A stretch of 50,594 nt of DNA. Origin: Pseudomonas fluorescens (lineage in GTDB: Bacteria > Pseudomonadota > Gammaproteobacteria > Pseudomonadales > Pseudomonadaceae). Position 1 is the stretch's first letter. Each line of letters begins with the position of its first letter. The notes below the pieces were generated by a model. That model made no database searches. It was not told where the DNA came from and was given only the letters and a program-made list of their open reading frames with translations. Location: positions 1-50,594 of the forward strand of contig NZ_JAGGOF010000113.1 in assembly GCF_018614775.1 (NCBI RefSeq), in the 5' to 3' direction. The position numbers and the translations under genes are program-made. Positions 8,847 to 17,747 of the stretch are shown here, piece after piece.

Positions 8847-8877
8847 TTTTCAAGCGATTTTCCTAGCTGCTTGAAAA
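8847..8877 (+). promoter_or_regulatory. Stem-loop in the ihfB leader
   Basis: TTTTCAAGC (8847-8855) pairs with GCTTGAAAA (8869-8877) across a 13-base loop, directly before the GAAGGGA ribosome binding site of ihfB. The right arm is followed by an A-rich stretch and not by a T tract, so it is more likely a leader structure than a terminator for + strand transcription. Function unknown. Confidence 0.45.
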
Positions 8878-8890
8878 AGAAGGGAAAAAT

Positions 8891-9190
8891 ATGACGAAGT
8901 CGGAGTTGATCGAACGAATTGTCACCCATCAAGGGCTGCTCTCATCCAAGGATGTGGAGTTGGCCATCAAGACCATGCTTGAACAAATGTCCCAATGTCT
9001 GGCCACGGGGGACCGTATCGAGATTCGTGGCTTCGGCAGCTTTTCCCTCCATTACCGTGCGCCGCGGGTTGGGCGTAATCCGAAGACGGGCCAGTCCGTC
9101 AGCCTTGACGGTAAATTCGTCCCTCATTTCAAACCAGGCAAAGAGCTCAGAGATCGCGTGAATGAAGAGGAGGAAGGGGATGGGCTTTGA
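8891..9190 (+). CDS. ihfB: Integration host factor subunit beta
   Basis: Small basic DNA-bending protein that pairs with IhfA and shapes promoters, recombination sites and origins. 99 residues with MTKSELIERI at the start, GDRIEIRGFGSF in the dimer core, and the DNA-intercalating beta-arm PRVGRNPKTGQ around residues 58-68. GAAGGGA is a good ribosome binding site six bases ahead. The C-terminal acidic tail (EEEEGDGL) is typical of the pseudomonad protein. The next gene, a LapA-domain protein, starts 26 bases later, so the two are probably co-transcribed. Confidence 0.97.
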   Translation: MTKSELIERIVTHQGLLSSKDVELAIKTMLEQMSQCLATGDRIEIRGFGSFSLHYRAPRVGRNPKTGQSVSLDGKFVPHFKPGKELRDRVNEEEEGDGL

Positions 9191-9216
9191 TATAGTGTCT
9201 GAGCGGAGGTGCATGA

Positions 9217-9441
9217 ATGCGGAACTTTAAGCGCTTGGCGCTTGTCGTAGCTGCGCTGCTCGTGGCCGTGGCTATTGTGCTGTTCGTGCTCGAAAATACT
9301 CAGCCGGCTGCGTTGATGTTCCTTGGCTGGTCCGCCCCACTGCTTCCTGTTTCGGTTTACGTGCTCCTGGCGCTCCTCGCTGGTATGATGCTCGGACCGT
9401 TGCTCGCCTGGTCCATGGGGGCGCGTCGACGGTTGAAATAA
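9217..9441 (+). CDS. lapA: LapA-domain (DUF1049) inner-membrane protein
   Basis: 74 residues with two membrane helices (about 6-28 and 38-62) joined by the conserved ENTQPAALMFLGW segment, the mark of the LapA/DUF1049 family. In E. coli the LapA/LapB pair controls lipopolysaccharide assembly by regulating LpxC turnover. No LapB-like tetratricopeptide gene follows here, because the O-antigen locus begins instead. The symbol is used in the LPS-assembly sense and not for the large adhesin of the same name. Family assignment firm; exact role inferred. Confidence 0.85.
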   Translation: MRNFKRLALVVAALLVAVAIVLFVLENTQPAALMFLGWSAPLLPVSVYVLLALLAGMMLGPLLAWSMGARRRLK

Positions 9442-9626
9442 GGGGTGCGTGAACCCAGTAGTCTTGGTAAGGATCACTGTCTACAATTTTTCTGACTTTG
9501 GGTGCGTTTTGTCTGTATTTAATTTAACTCAGTTTAGGGTTGTGCTCGCCAGGGCCTTAGCCGTCTTGCCTTTTAATGCGTTCAGTTTGTCTGTACGTAC
9601 CTCAAAAAAAGGGAGCGGGGCTTGGT

Positions 9627-10670
9627 ATGCAAAATAAACACATTGATATGCAGGGGTCCGAAGAGATCGACCTGAGTGAGCTTGCCCGAGGGATATGGGT
9701 CCAAAAATGGCTGATTCTGGTAATTACGCTTCTGGTCACCATAGGAGCAACGGCCTATGCCTTCCTGAGTAAGCCCATTTACGAAGCCAAACTTTTTATC
9801 ATACCTCCCACCCAGAATGGCATTGCTGAGCTCAATTACGGTCGTGGGAAAAGCACAGAGCTTGACGCCTACTCGATCAAAGAGGTCTACGATGTGTTCG
9901 CTAGAAACCTCCAGGGTGAGTCTCTCCGTCAAACCTTCTTTAACAAGGTATACCTTCCCTCGCTGGATGAGTCTCAGCGAGCTGGCCCCCTTGATCGCTT
10001 ATATGAGCGTTTCTCTCGAGAGTTGTTAATTCGGGGACCTGGCAGGGATACTCCAGACCGTTTCTCGGTCACTGTTCAAAGCGGCGACCCTGTGCAGGCT
10101 ACTGAGTGGGCGAAAACGTATGTTCAGCGCGCCAGCGAGGCAGCCGAATCAGAGCTGATCAAGAACGTTACAACCGAAGCTTCGGTGAGGGCTCGTAACC
10201 TGGAGCAACGCATTGTTAGCGTGCGAGAAACTGCTCAGCGGATACGCGAGGACCGGATTCAGCAACTGCGCGAAGCTTTGCAAATTGCGAAGGCGATCGG
10301 CCTCACAACGCCTGTCGTGAACTCGACAGCCGGGGTTGATATCACGGTGGATACGGGTGATAAGTTGGATTACCAACGTGGTAGCAAAGCGCTTGCGGCC
10401 GAAGTTGAAGCGCTGGAGTCCAGACCTTCCGATGACGCGTTCATAGGGGATTTACGGACACTTCAGATGCGATATAACTTTTATCGTCAGTTGAATGTCG
10501 ATGCTGACAGTATTTCAGTTTATCGTCAGGATGGTGTTGTTGAGGTTCCGGAGAGCCCCATCAAACCCAGGAAGGCTTTGATCCTGATTTTGGGTCTCGT
10601 TGGCGGTCTCATGCTTGGCGGCTTTTTAGCTCTGATTCGGTTCCTAATCAATCGAAAAGAGCGGCGCTGA
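9627..10670 (+). CDS. wzz: O-antigen chain-length determinant Wzz
   Basis: Inner-membrane polysaccharide co-polymerase that sets the modal number of O-antigen repeats made by Wzy. 347 residues from ATG 9627, preceded by GGGAGCGGGG; an in-frame start at 9576 would add 17 residues not typical of the family. Transmembrane helix 1 is at about 28-47 and helix 2 at about 317-341 after the proline-rich VPESPIKPRKA. The periplasmic middle is helical and polar. It is the first gene of the O-antigen locus and follows lapA after 185 bases (9442-9626) in which I see no gene. The Wzz position at the upstream border matches P. aeruginosa loci. Confidence 0.9.
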   Translation: MQNKHIDMQGSEEIDLSELARGIWVQKWLILVITLLVTIGATAYAFLSKPIYEAKLFIIPPTQNGIAELNYGRGKSTELDAYSIKEVYDVFARNLQGESLRQTFFNKVYLPSLDESQRAGPLDRLYERFSRELLIRGPGRDTPDRFSVTVQSGDPVQATEWAKTYVQRASEAAESELIKNVTTEASVRARNLEQRIVSVRETAQRIREDRIQQLREALQIAKAIGLTTPVVNSTAGVDITVDTGDKLDYQRGSKALAAEVEALESRPSDDAFIGDLRTLQMRYNFYRQLNVDADSISVYRQDGVVEVPESPIKPRKALILILGLVGGLMLGGFLALIRFLINRKERR

Positions 10671-10996
10671 GATAATTGCTGAATTTTGGAGCTTGGTCGG
10701 ATCATGCAAACGTCTCGATACAGGTGGTTCCAACTACGGATGGTGACTGATATTCGTGGCACCCCATTTTGCGGTGCCAGCCCAGCTGGCGCCGTTGAGG
10801 ACAGTTTGCTCCCCTAAGTGATCGGCTGATGCTGCATTGGCCGAGTCAGCGGAGAAAACCGATGTAGCATATTTTTCGTATGCATGATTGATCAATGGCA
10901 AACAAACAGCTCAACCATGAATGACGATTTCAAAGAAATCATGAGCGTTTGTCGATGATCCGTAAATTAAAGGCTTCGTGACTAAGGGATTCAGTG
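10671..10996. other. Intergenic region between wzz and wbpA
   Basis: 326 bases without a convincing gene. It contains three small palindromes: GGCACC...GGTGCC (10758-10778), GCATA...TATGC (10868-10884) and GATTTC-AAA-GAAATC (10926-10940). The composition becomes AT-rich towards wbpA. A promoter for the O-antigen operon is likely somewhere here, but I cannot point to convincing -35/-10 boxes. TAAGGGA at 10983-10989 is the probable wbpA ribosome binding site. Confidence 0.4.
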
Positions 10997-12310
10997 ATGT
11001 CAGGCGTTAAACAATCGAGCGTAACCAGGTTCAAAACTAGAGAAGCGGTCATTGGTATCGTGGGTCTTGGTTATGTCGGTTTACCATTGATGCTGCGCTA
11101 TAACGCGATCGGCTTCAGGGTGTTAGGCATTGATATTGATGTGTTCAAAGTTGATCGTCTTAACCAAGGGTTAAGCTATATTGAGCATATACCTAGCGAG
11201 CGAATTGCTGCTGCCAAATCGCAAGGGTTTGAGGCGACCACTGATTTTGCCCGGGTCTCAGAGTGCGATGCGTTGATTCTATGTGTACCAACGCCACTCA
11301 ATAAATATCGCGAGCCGGATATGAGCTTCGTGATTAATACAACAGATGCCATAAAGCCTTATTTGCGCCACGGGCAGATTGTGTCTCTGGAGAGTACGAC
11401 CTACCCTGGCACTACCGAAGAGGAGCTTCTGCCTCGCATACAGGAAGGCGGCCTCAAGGTAGGTACGGACATTTTTCTGGTCTATTCCCCTGAGCGTGAA
11501 GATCCAGGTAATCCGAATTTTGAAACCCGGACCATTCCAAAAATTATCGGCGGTGATACTCCTGCGTGCCTTGAAGTTGGGATCGCGTTATACGAGCAGG
11601 CCATTGATCGTGTAGTTCCGGTGAGCTCAGCCAAAGCTGCGGAGATGACCAAGCTGTTGGAGAACATTCACCGAGCTGTGAATATCGGCTTGGTGAATGA
11701 GATGAAAATCGTGGCCGATCGTATGGGCATCGATATTTTCGAAGTGGTTGACGCTGCCGCGACCAAACCCTTCGGTTTTACAGCGTACTACCCTGGTCCT
11801 GGGCTAGGCGGTCACTGTATCCCCATCGATCCATTTTATTTGACCTGGAAAGCTCGCGAGTACGGCCTCCATACTCGATTTATCGAACTGTCCGGCGAAG
11901 TAAACCAAGCCATGCCCGAGTACGTGCTCAGCAAACTGATGGATGGGCTCAACAACGCCGGCAAGGCCCTTAAGGGGAGTAAGGTCCTAGTGCTGGGCAT
12001 TGCCTATAAAAAGAATGTGGATGATATGCGCGAGTCGCCATCGGTTGAGATCATGGAGCTGGTCGAGTCAAAGGGCGGAATAGTTGCTTATAGCGATCCG
12101 CACGTCCCGGTATTTCCCAAGATGCGGGAGCATCATTTCGAGCTTGGTAGTGAGCCTCTGACAGGTAGCAATATTGCTTCATTCGATGCTGTGATCTTGG
12201 CAACTGATCATGATAAGTTCGATTACTCGTTGATCAAGCAGCACGCAAAGTTGATTGTCGATAGCCGTGGTAAGTATCGCGAACCTGCGTCTCATATTAT
12301 TAAGGCTTAA
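10997..12310 (+). CDS. wbpA: UDP-N-acetylglucosamine 6-dehydrogenase WbpA
   Basis: NAD-dependent oxidation of UDP-GlcNAc to UDP-GlcNAcA, the first step to 2,3-diamino-uronic acids in P. aeruginosa O5. 437 residues (PAO1 WbpA is near 436). It has the N-terminal Rossmann motif GIVGLGYVGLP, then SLESTTYPGTTEE and the catalytic Cys274 in GPGLGGHCIPIDPFYL, and the C-terminal UDP-binding domain with LGIAYKKNVDDMRESPS. I prefer ATG 10997 over GTG 10994 for spacing from TAAGGGA. It is followed by wbpB, wbpD and wbpE in the same order as in PAO1 but without wbpC. Confidence 0.92.
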   Translation: MSGVKQSSVTRFKTREAVIGIVGLGYVGLPLMLRYNAIGFRVLGIDIDVFKVDRLNQGLSYIEHIPSERIAAAKSQGFEATTDFARVSECDALILCVPTPLNKYREPDMSFVINTTDAIKPYLRHGQIVSLESTTYPGTTEEELLPRIQEGGLKVGTDIFLVYSPEREDPGNPNFETRTIPKIIGGDTPACLEVGIALYEQAIDRVVPVSSAKAAEMTKLLENIHRAVNIGLVNEMKIVADRMGIDIFEVVDAAATKPFGFTAYYPGPGLGGHCIPIDPFYLTWKAREYGLHTRFIELSGEVNQAMPEYVLSKLMDGLNNAGKALKGSKVLVLGIAYKKNVDDMRESPSVEIMELVESKGGIVAYSDPHVPVFPKMREHHFELGSEPLTGSNIASFDAVILATDHDKFDYSLIKQHAKLIVDSRGKYREPASHIIKA

Positions 12311-12353
12311 TGTCCAATTGCTTGTTTCGCGTCTTAGTGAATACAGAGGTTAA

Positions 12354-13298
12354 ATGAAGAATTTTGCACTGATCGGCGCCGCCGGTTACATCGCCCCTCG
12401 GCATATGCGTGCTATCAAAGACACGGGTAACACGTTGGTCTCTGCCTATGATATCAATGACTCGGTAGGCGTTATTGATAGCATTTCCCCAGGCAGTGAA
12501 TTTTTTACCCAGTTTGAGCGTTTTCAAGAGCACGCCTTTCAACTCAAGCGTGATGCACGTACAGCGCTTGATTATGTTGCCGTTTGTTCACCCAATTATT
12601 TGCACCATGCTCACATCGCTGCTGGGTTACGTTTGGGTTGCGATGTGATTTGTGAAAAGCCTTTGGTGCCGACACCGCAGATTCTTGATGAAATCGCCCT
12701 GATTGAAAAAGAGACCGGTAAGCGGGTCTACAATATTCTTCAGTTGCGTCACCACCAGGCGATTCTTGACCTTAAAGCGAAAGTTGCTGAGCAACAACGC
12801 TCTACGAAATATGATGTTGAACTGACCTACATCACGTCCCGTGGTAAATGGTACATGGAGAGCTGGAAGGGCGATCCACGCAAGTCCTTTGGCTTGGCGA
12901 CCAATATCGGTGTGCACTTCTACGACATGTTGCATTTCATTTTTGGAAAGTTGCAGCGAAATGTTGTGCACTTTACGTCCGAGCATAAAGCCGCAGGTTA
13001 CTTGGAATACGAAAAAGCCCGGGTGCGTTGGTTTCTCTCGATTGATGCAAATGACCTTCCCGAGACTGTCAAGGGCAAGAAGAGCACCTATCGCTCCATT
13101 ACGGTCGACGGCGAGGAAATGGAGTTTTCCGAAGGCTTCACTGATCTTCATACCGTTAGCTATTCAGAAATTCTCGCGGGTCGCGGCTACGGGATCGAGG
13201 ACGCGCGTCACTGCGTAGAGACAGTGAACACTATACGATCAAGTGCCATTACACCTGCGCAAAACGACGAAGGTCACCCTTTCCTGCGTGGCCTGTAG
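12354..13298 (+). CDS. wbpB: UDP-GlcNAcA 3-dehydrogenase WbpB (Gfo/Idh/MocA family)
   Basis: Oxidises C3 of UDP-GlcNAcA to the 3-keto sugar that WbpE then aminates. 314 residues, close to PAO1 WbpB (316). N-terminal Rossmann fold with ALIGAAGYIAPRHMRAI, the family motif VICEKPLV near residue 100, and NIGVHFYDML in the substrate domain. The start ATG is preceded by AGAGGTTAA. In the PAO1 pathway the WbpB cofactor is recycled together with the WbpE glutamate / 2-oxoglutarate step. Family certain; role supported by the neighbours wbpA, wbpD and wbpE. Confidence 0.9.
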   Translation: MKNFALIGAAGYIAPRHMRAIKDTGNTLVSAYDINDSVGVIDSISPGSEFFTQFERFQEHAFQLKRDARTALDYVAVCSPNYLHHAHIAAGLRLGCDVICEKPLVPTPQILDEIALIEKETGKRVYNILQLRHHQAILDLKAKVAEQQRSTKYDVELTYITSRGKWYMESWKGDPRKSFGLATNIGVHFYDMLHFIFGKLQRNVVHFTSEHKAAGYLEYEKARVRWFLSIDANDLPETVKGKKSTYRSITVDGEEMEFSEGFTDLHTVSYSEILAGRGYGIEDARHCVETVNTIRSSAITPAQNDEGHPFLRGL

Positions 13299-13356
13299 GT
13301 ACTAAGTTTCGTGTCCAGATGGTCTGCGCTTGGCGAGCCCTCTGATTACTTTCAGA

Positions 13357-13385
13357 TTAGCCCTGTCTCCCAAGGACAGGGCTAA
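13357..13385 (+). other. Perfect 11-bp hairpin inside the operon, upstream of wbpD
   Basis: TTAGCCCTGTC (13357-13367) and GACAGGGCTAA (13375-13385) form a perfect stem with a seven-base loop in the 107-base gap between wbpB and wbpD. GTAATTT follows, which is a poor T tract. It sits where PAO1 has wbpC. It could be an attenuator, an RNA-processing site or the footprint of a deletion. Seen directly; function unknown. Confidence 0.6.
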
Positions 13386-13405
13386 GTAATTTACAGGAGC
13401 GAAGT

Positions 13406-13993
13406 GTGAACTATTCGGTTCATAGCAGCGCCATCGTCGACGAAGGCGCAGTCATTGGTGAAAATTCACGGGTATGGCACTTCGTGCACGTATGTGCGGG
13501 TGCTCGGATCGGAAAGGGCGTTTCGTTAGGCCAAAACGTTTTTGTGGGCAACAAGGTCGTTATTGGTGATTATTGCAAAATTCAGAACAATGTCTCGGTA
13601 TATGACAACGTTACTCTGGAGGAGGGGGTCTTTTGCGGGCCGAGCATGGTGTTCACCAATGTATACAATCCCCGCTCCTTGATTGAACGTAAAGATCAGT
13701 ATCGTAATACGGTCGTCCGCAAAGGCGCTACCTTGGGCGCTAACAGTACTATCGTATGTGGCGTAACGATTGGCCAGTTTGCATTTATAGGCGCTGGTGC
13801 GGTAATCAATAGAGATGTACCTGATTTTGCACTGGTGGTTGGGGTGCCGGCTCGCCAAATTGGCTGGATGAGTGAGTTCGGTGAGCAGTTGGAGTTACCA
13901 TTGGAGGGGCACCTTTCCGTGGTATGCCAGCACAGCGGCGCAATATATAAACTGGATGGTAAGGTTCTCAGTAAAACGGAAGCTGCGCAATGA
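13406..13993 (+). CDS. wbpD: UDP-GlcNAc3NA 3-N-acetyltransferase WbpD
   Basis: Left-handed beta-helix acyltransferase that acetylates the 3-amino group of UDP-2-acetamido-3-amino-glucuronic acid using acetyl-CoA. 195 residues composed of hexapeptide repeats ([LIV]-G-x-x-x-x), for example VIGENSRVWHFVHVCAGARIGKGVSLGQ and TLGANSTIVCGVTIGQFAFIGAG. GSVGVPARQIGW-type ending (VVGVPARQIGWMSE) is typical of the WbpD/WlbB group. The ATGA overlap with wbpE indicates coupled translation. The ribosome binding site CAGGAGCGAAG is strong. Confidence 0.92.
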   Translation: MNYSVHSSAIVDEGAVIGENSRVWHFVHVCAGARIGKGVSLGQNVFVGNKVVIGDYCKIQNNVSVYDNVTLEEGVFCGPSMVFTNVYNPRSLIERKDQYRNTVVRKGATLGANSTIVCGVTIGQFAFIGAGAVINRDVPDFALVVGVPARQIGWMSEFGEQLELPLEGHLSVVCQHSGAIYKLDGKVLSKTEAAQ

Positions 13994-15084
13994 TTGAATT
14001 TATAGATCTGAAAAAACAGCAGCTTCGCATCAAGGACCAACTTGATGCCGCGCTTCAGCGCGTATTAGCACATGGTCAATACATCCTAGGGCCGGAAGTT
14101 ACAGAGCTTGAACAAAAGCTGGCTTCGTTTGTTGGCGCCAAACATTGCATCACGTGCGCAAATGGTACGGATGCCTTGCAAATTGCTTTGATGGCATTAG
14201 GTGTTGGTACCGGAGATGAGGTCATCACGCCTGGTTTCAGTTATATAGCCACCGCTGAAGCCGCTGCTGTGTTGGGGGCCAAGGTAGTCTACGTCGATGT
14301 TGATGCGAAGACCTACAACATGGATCCGGGTTTGTTGGAAACAAAAATTACGCCCCGGACCAAGGCGATCATACCGGTGTCCTTGTATGGGCAGTGCGCA
14401 GACTTTGACGCTATTAACGCCATCGCTTCGAAGTATGGAGTCCCGGTCATTGAGGATGCCGCGCAGAGTTTTGGTGCAACCTACAAGGGTAAGCGCTCTT
14501 GCAGCTTAAGCACCATTGCCTGCACAAGTTTTTTCCCCAGTAAACCGTTGGGTTGCTACGGCGACGGCGGTGCGATGTTCACGGATGATGATCAGCTTGC
14601 GGTAACGTTGCGCCAGATCGCACGCCATGGGCAGGATCGCAGATATCACCATATCCGCATTGGAATGAATAGTCGGCTTGATACGCTCCAAGCGGCAGTG
14701 CTTTTGCAAAAGCTCGAGATATTCGAAGAAGAAGTGAAACTCAGGCAGAGCGTCGCGCAACAATATTCTTCGCTTCTGAATGAGGCTGGTCTGTTGACCA
14801 CGCCTTACATTTCCGATACTTCCACCAGCGTTTTTGCACAATACACGATTAAAGTACCCGAGCGTTCGCAGGTTCAGGACAAACTTAAAGCACAGGGTGT
14901 GCCGACCGTTGTTCATTATCCTATTCCGTTAAATAAACAGCCTGCTGTTGCGGATGCTACGGTTGTACTTGCGGTGGGCGATGAAGTCGCAGAGCAAGTA
15001 TTGAGTTTACCTATGCATCCCTACCTTGAGAGAAGCGATATTGAGTTGATCGTCATGGCCGTGATGGACGCTGTCGGTCGATGA
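13990..15084 (+). CDS. wbpE: UDP-3-keto-GlcNAcA aminotransferase WbpE
   Basis: DegT/DnrJ/EryC1/StrS-family PLP enzyme that adds the 3-amino group from glutamate. 364 residues. The catalytic lysine is Lys185 in FFPSKPLGCYGDGGA, and ANGTDALQIALMALG plus EDAAQSFGATYKG are cofactor-binding motifs. Its start overlaps the wbpD stop. With WbpA, WbpB and WbpD this completes UDP-2,3-diacetamido-glucuronic acid. The 2-epimerase WbpI that would convert it to the manno form is not in this locus. Confidence 0.93.
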   Translation: MIEFIDLKKQQLRIKDQLDAALQRVLAHGQYILGPEVTELEQKLASFVGAKHCITCANGTDALQIALMALGVGTGDEVITPGFSYIATAEAAAVLGAKVVYVDVDAKTYNMDPGLLETKITPRTKAIIPVSLYGQCADFDAINAIASKYGVPVIEDAAQSFGATYKGKRSCSLSTIACTSFFPSKPLGCYGDGGAMFTDDDQLAVTLRQIARHGQDRRYHHIRIGMNSRLDTLQAAVLLQKLEIFEEEVKLRQSVAQQYSSLLNEAGLLTTPYISDTSTSVFAQYTIKVPERSQVQDKLKAQGVPTVVHYPIPLNKQPAVADATVVLAVGDEVAEQVLSLPMHPYLERSDIELIVMAVMDAVGR

Positions 15085-15129
15085 GGGGCTTTTCGAAAAT
15101 CTTGCCGATTTATCGTTTAGAGAGAGCAT

Positions 15130-16497
15130 ATGCATCTCAATAAAATATTTGATAAATATCGGGCTAATGATTTTTTCAAATCCGTCACCGTCCTGGTAGG
15201 AGGAACGGCTGCTGCCCAGCTTCTGCTGGTGCTTATATTGCCATTGCTGACGCGGCTATATTCTCCTCAAGATTTCAACATGTTATCTGTGTATTTGGGA
15301 CTCTTGAGTATCTTTTCGGTAGTGGCAACACTTAGATTTGAATTGGCTATTTCCTTGCCAGAGGACGATCTAGAAGCCATGCATTTGTTAGGGCTGGGGA
15401 TTGGGTTCTCTTTTTTGACAGCGCTAGTGGTTGGCGTGGGGCTGCTTATAACCTCAGAGTCCCTGGCTGCCTGGCTCGGACAACCCAGTTTGGCTGGCTG
15501 TTTTTTTGTGCTTCCTGTCGGAGTTTTTTTAGCGGGCGCTTACAGTGCCTTGCAGTTTTGGATGGGGCGTAGAAAACGATTTTCGGTGATTGCTAAGACT
15601 AAGGTCCAACAAGCTGTATCAGCGAGTGCGGTGCAATTGTCGTATGGCGGTCTGTTTGTTGGGCCATTAGGTTTGATTCTTGGTCAAACCATCAATAATG
15701 GGGCAGGTGCTGTTGGGCTACTAGTTAGATGTGTACGCAATGATAGGGAGTTACTAAAGGCGCTCTGTTTCAAACAGCTCGGGAAGACTTTTGCAAAGTA
15801 CAATAGATTTCCTAAGTATTCTACCTTGGAAGCATTGGCAAACAACGCGTCGATTCAAGTGCCGGTTATTATCATTGCTGGTTTGGCGATTGGCCCTGAA
15901 GCGGGCTTTCTTCTATTGGCTATGCAGATCATGCAGGCCCCTATCAGTTTGATAGGCAGCGCGGTGTCGCAGGTTTATATTTCCAATGCGCCAGAAAAAA
16001 TGCGTGACGGGAGACTTGGTGAGTTTACTGCTAATACTCTCTCCGGGATTATTAAAGTAGGGATTCTGCCGCTCATTATCGGAGGGGTGGCCGCGCCTTA
16101 TGTGTTTTCCATCGTTTTTGGCGAGGCTTGGGATCGCACTGGTGAAATCATCGTGTATATGATCCCGTGGATTGTTATGCAATTATTGGTTTCGCCAATT
16201 TCAATGGTTCTTCACACCACCAACAACCAACCTATAGCCCTGATGCTTCAGGTGTTTGGCTTAATTTTACGCGTGGGTGTTGTATGCGGTGTGGCGGTGA
16301 CTGGGGCTGGTTGTCTGACCGAGACATATGCCTTGACCGGTTTTATCTTTTATTTCATCTATTTTTTGATTGTTTTGAGGGTCGCAGGTATTAACCTGTC
16401 TGACGTGATTAAACGTAATCCCTATGTGCTATTGGTTGCAATGATTATCTACCTTGCCCAATGCCTCATGATGGTAAGCCACTGGTTTCTCCGGTAG
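15130..16497 (+). CDS. wzx: O-antigen flippase Wzx
   Basis: Polytopic inner-membrane protein of 455 residues with about 12 predicted helices, belonging to the oligosaccharide flippase (polysaccharide biosynthesis) family. It would move the undecaprenyl-linked repeat unit to the periplasmic face. The N-terminal FFKSVTVLVGGTAAAQLLLVLILPLLTRLYSP-like pattern (short basic start, GGT...Q...PxLTRLYSP) is typical. The gene is visibly more AT-rich than the housekeeping genes, as is usual for serotype-specific wzx genes, which suggests transfer. The wzy start follows after eight bases. The flippase assignment rests on fold and position; no substrate can be read from sequence. Confidence 0.85.
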   Translation: MHLNKIFDKYRANDFFKSVTVLVGGTAAAQLLLVLILPLLTRLYSPQDFNMLSVYLGLLSIFSVVATLRFELAISLPEDDLEAMHLLGLGIGFSFLTALVVGVGLLITSESLAAWLGQPSLAGCFFVLPVGVFLAGAYSALQFWMGRRKRFSVIAKTKVQQAVSASAVQLSYGGLFVGPLGLILGQTINNGAGAVGLLVRCVRNDRELLKALCFKQLGKTFAKYNRFPKYSTLEALANNASIQVPVIIIAGLAIGPEAGFLLLAMQIMQAPISLIGSAVSQVYISNAPEKMRDGRLGEFTANTLSGIIKVGILPLIIGGVAAPYVFSIVFGEAWDRTGEIIVYMIPWIVMQLLVSPISMVLHTTNNQPIALMLQVFGLILRVGVVCGVAVTGAGCLTETYALTGFIFYFIYFLIVLRVAGINLSDVIKRNPYVLLVAMIIYLAQCLMMVSHWFLR

Positions 16498-16505
16498 AGG
16501 TCTTA

Positions 16506-17747
16506 ATGTTTTTCTATACGTTAACAAATACCAGATTTTCGTTGTACCTAGTGGCCTTTGCGCTGTCGCTGGTATATATGGTGATGCCTTTTTTTGTTAA
16601 TTATATATTTTTGCCCAGTGAATATTTTCTCAAATTGTCGCTGATGACTTTTTTCTCAGTGCTCAGCATGTTTGTTGGCTATTATTTGCCCTTGGTCGAT
16701 TTTCGCTTCAGGGCCAGTGCACAACGATTGGTTGTGAATGCCAATACTGTGCATTTTTTTGTGTGGGTAATATTTCTCGTCTTCCTTTTTGTGACATTGT
16801 ATACGGCACCTGCTATTCCTCTTGTCTCAGCAATGTTGGGTGCCAGTAGCGAAGAGTTGAGTGCGCAACGTGGAGCATTCTTGAAAGGGCGTGAAGGCGC
16901 TGAGGTTGCTCTTATATATATAAGCACAATTTTCATGAGTGCATTTTTGCCATATAGCTTGGCGCGCATGTTTCTGGATGGGCACCGTTTGCGATATTTG
17001 TGTTTGCTGGTGTTTTTTGGCTATTCATTGAGTTTTTTGCAAAAGGCCTTGTTTTTAAACGCGCTATTGCCCCTGCTGTATGTTGCTTCTCAAAGAAAGA
17101 AGATAAGCCTTCCGGTAGCATTATTCGTCTTTTCCGGAGGGGCGTTGATACTATATGTTGTTACTTTGCTCGCGATGGGCGGGTCGGAATCCAACCCGTC
17201 GGTGGGGGCGGGTGGGGGAGTATTGAGCGCTGATTTCTACAGTGCCAAATACCTTCCAGACAGTGCCGTAGACCATTTGATCTGGCGAGCCGTCTCGGTA
17301 CCTATGTTTACCGCTTCGGATACGCTATTAGTACTCGATCAGCAATTTAATAACGAGCCTTTGTATGGGGCAACGAGTGGTTTCTTCGCCTCGCTGTTTT
17401 CTTTAGATAGGGTTTTTTTGGAAAAGTTGGTTTTTGAACATGAGTGGGGCTGGAATGAGACAGCGAATTCAAACGCTGTTTATTTCACCGAGGGGTTCGC
17501 CAATCTCGGATGGTTTGGAGTCTGGCTCTATTCATTTTTTGTTGGGCAGACATTTCGATGGTTCAGGAAATCCGAAGACCACGCCTTCAAGTCCTTATGG
17601 TTGATCTTTTTCCTGGGTTTGTTTACAAGTGGCCTTATTGGGACGCTGCTGAGCAATGGCTATATTTTGATGTTTGCAGCTTGTTTGTTTTTAAAGGTTA
17701 AGTCACCTAGAGAGATAAGCAATAATAAATGGGCGGGGGGGGTATGA
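16506..17747 (+). CDS. wzy: Putative O-antigen polymerase Wzy
   Basis: 413-residue, strongly hydrophobic inner-membrane protein with about 10-12 helices and a larger extracytoplasmic loop near residues 225-300, as in oligosaccharide repeat-unit polymerases (Wzy/EpsG-like). Sequence conservation in Wzy is low, so the call leans on topology, length, AT-rich composition and position between wzx and a glycosyltransferase. I chose ATG 16506 (GAGG six bases upstream) over an in-frame start at 16461 that overlaps wzx. The coding strand is G-rich at 17177-17218 and ends in a run of eight G (17735-17742). Its stop overlaps the next start (ATGA). Confidence 0.75.
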   Translation: MFFYTLTNTRFSLYLVAFALSLVYMVMPFFVNYIFLPSEYFLKLSLMTFFSVLSMFVGYYLPLVDFRFRASAQRLVVNANTVHFFVWVIFLVFLFVTLYTAPAIPLVSAMLGASSEELSAQRGAFLKGREGAEVALIYISTIFMSAFLPYSLARMFLDGHRLRYLCLLVFFGYSLSFLQKALFLNALLPLLYVASQRKKISLPVALFVFSGGALILYVVTLLAMGGSESNPSVGAGGGVLSADFYSAKYLPDSAVDHLIWRAVSVPMFTASDTLLVLDQQFNNEPLYGATSGFFASLFSLDRVFLEKLVFEHEWGWNETANSNAVYFTEGFANLGWFGVWLYSFFVGQTFRWFRKSEDHAFKSLWLIFFLGLFTSGLIGTLLSNGYILMFAACLFLKVKSPREISNNKWAGGV

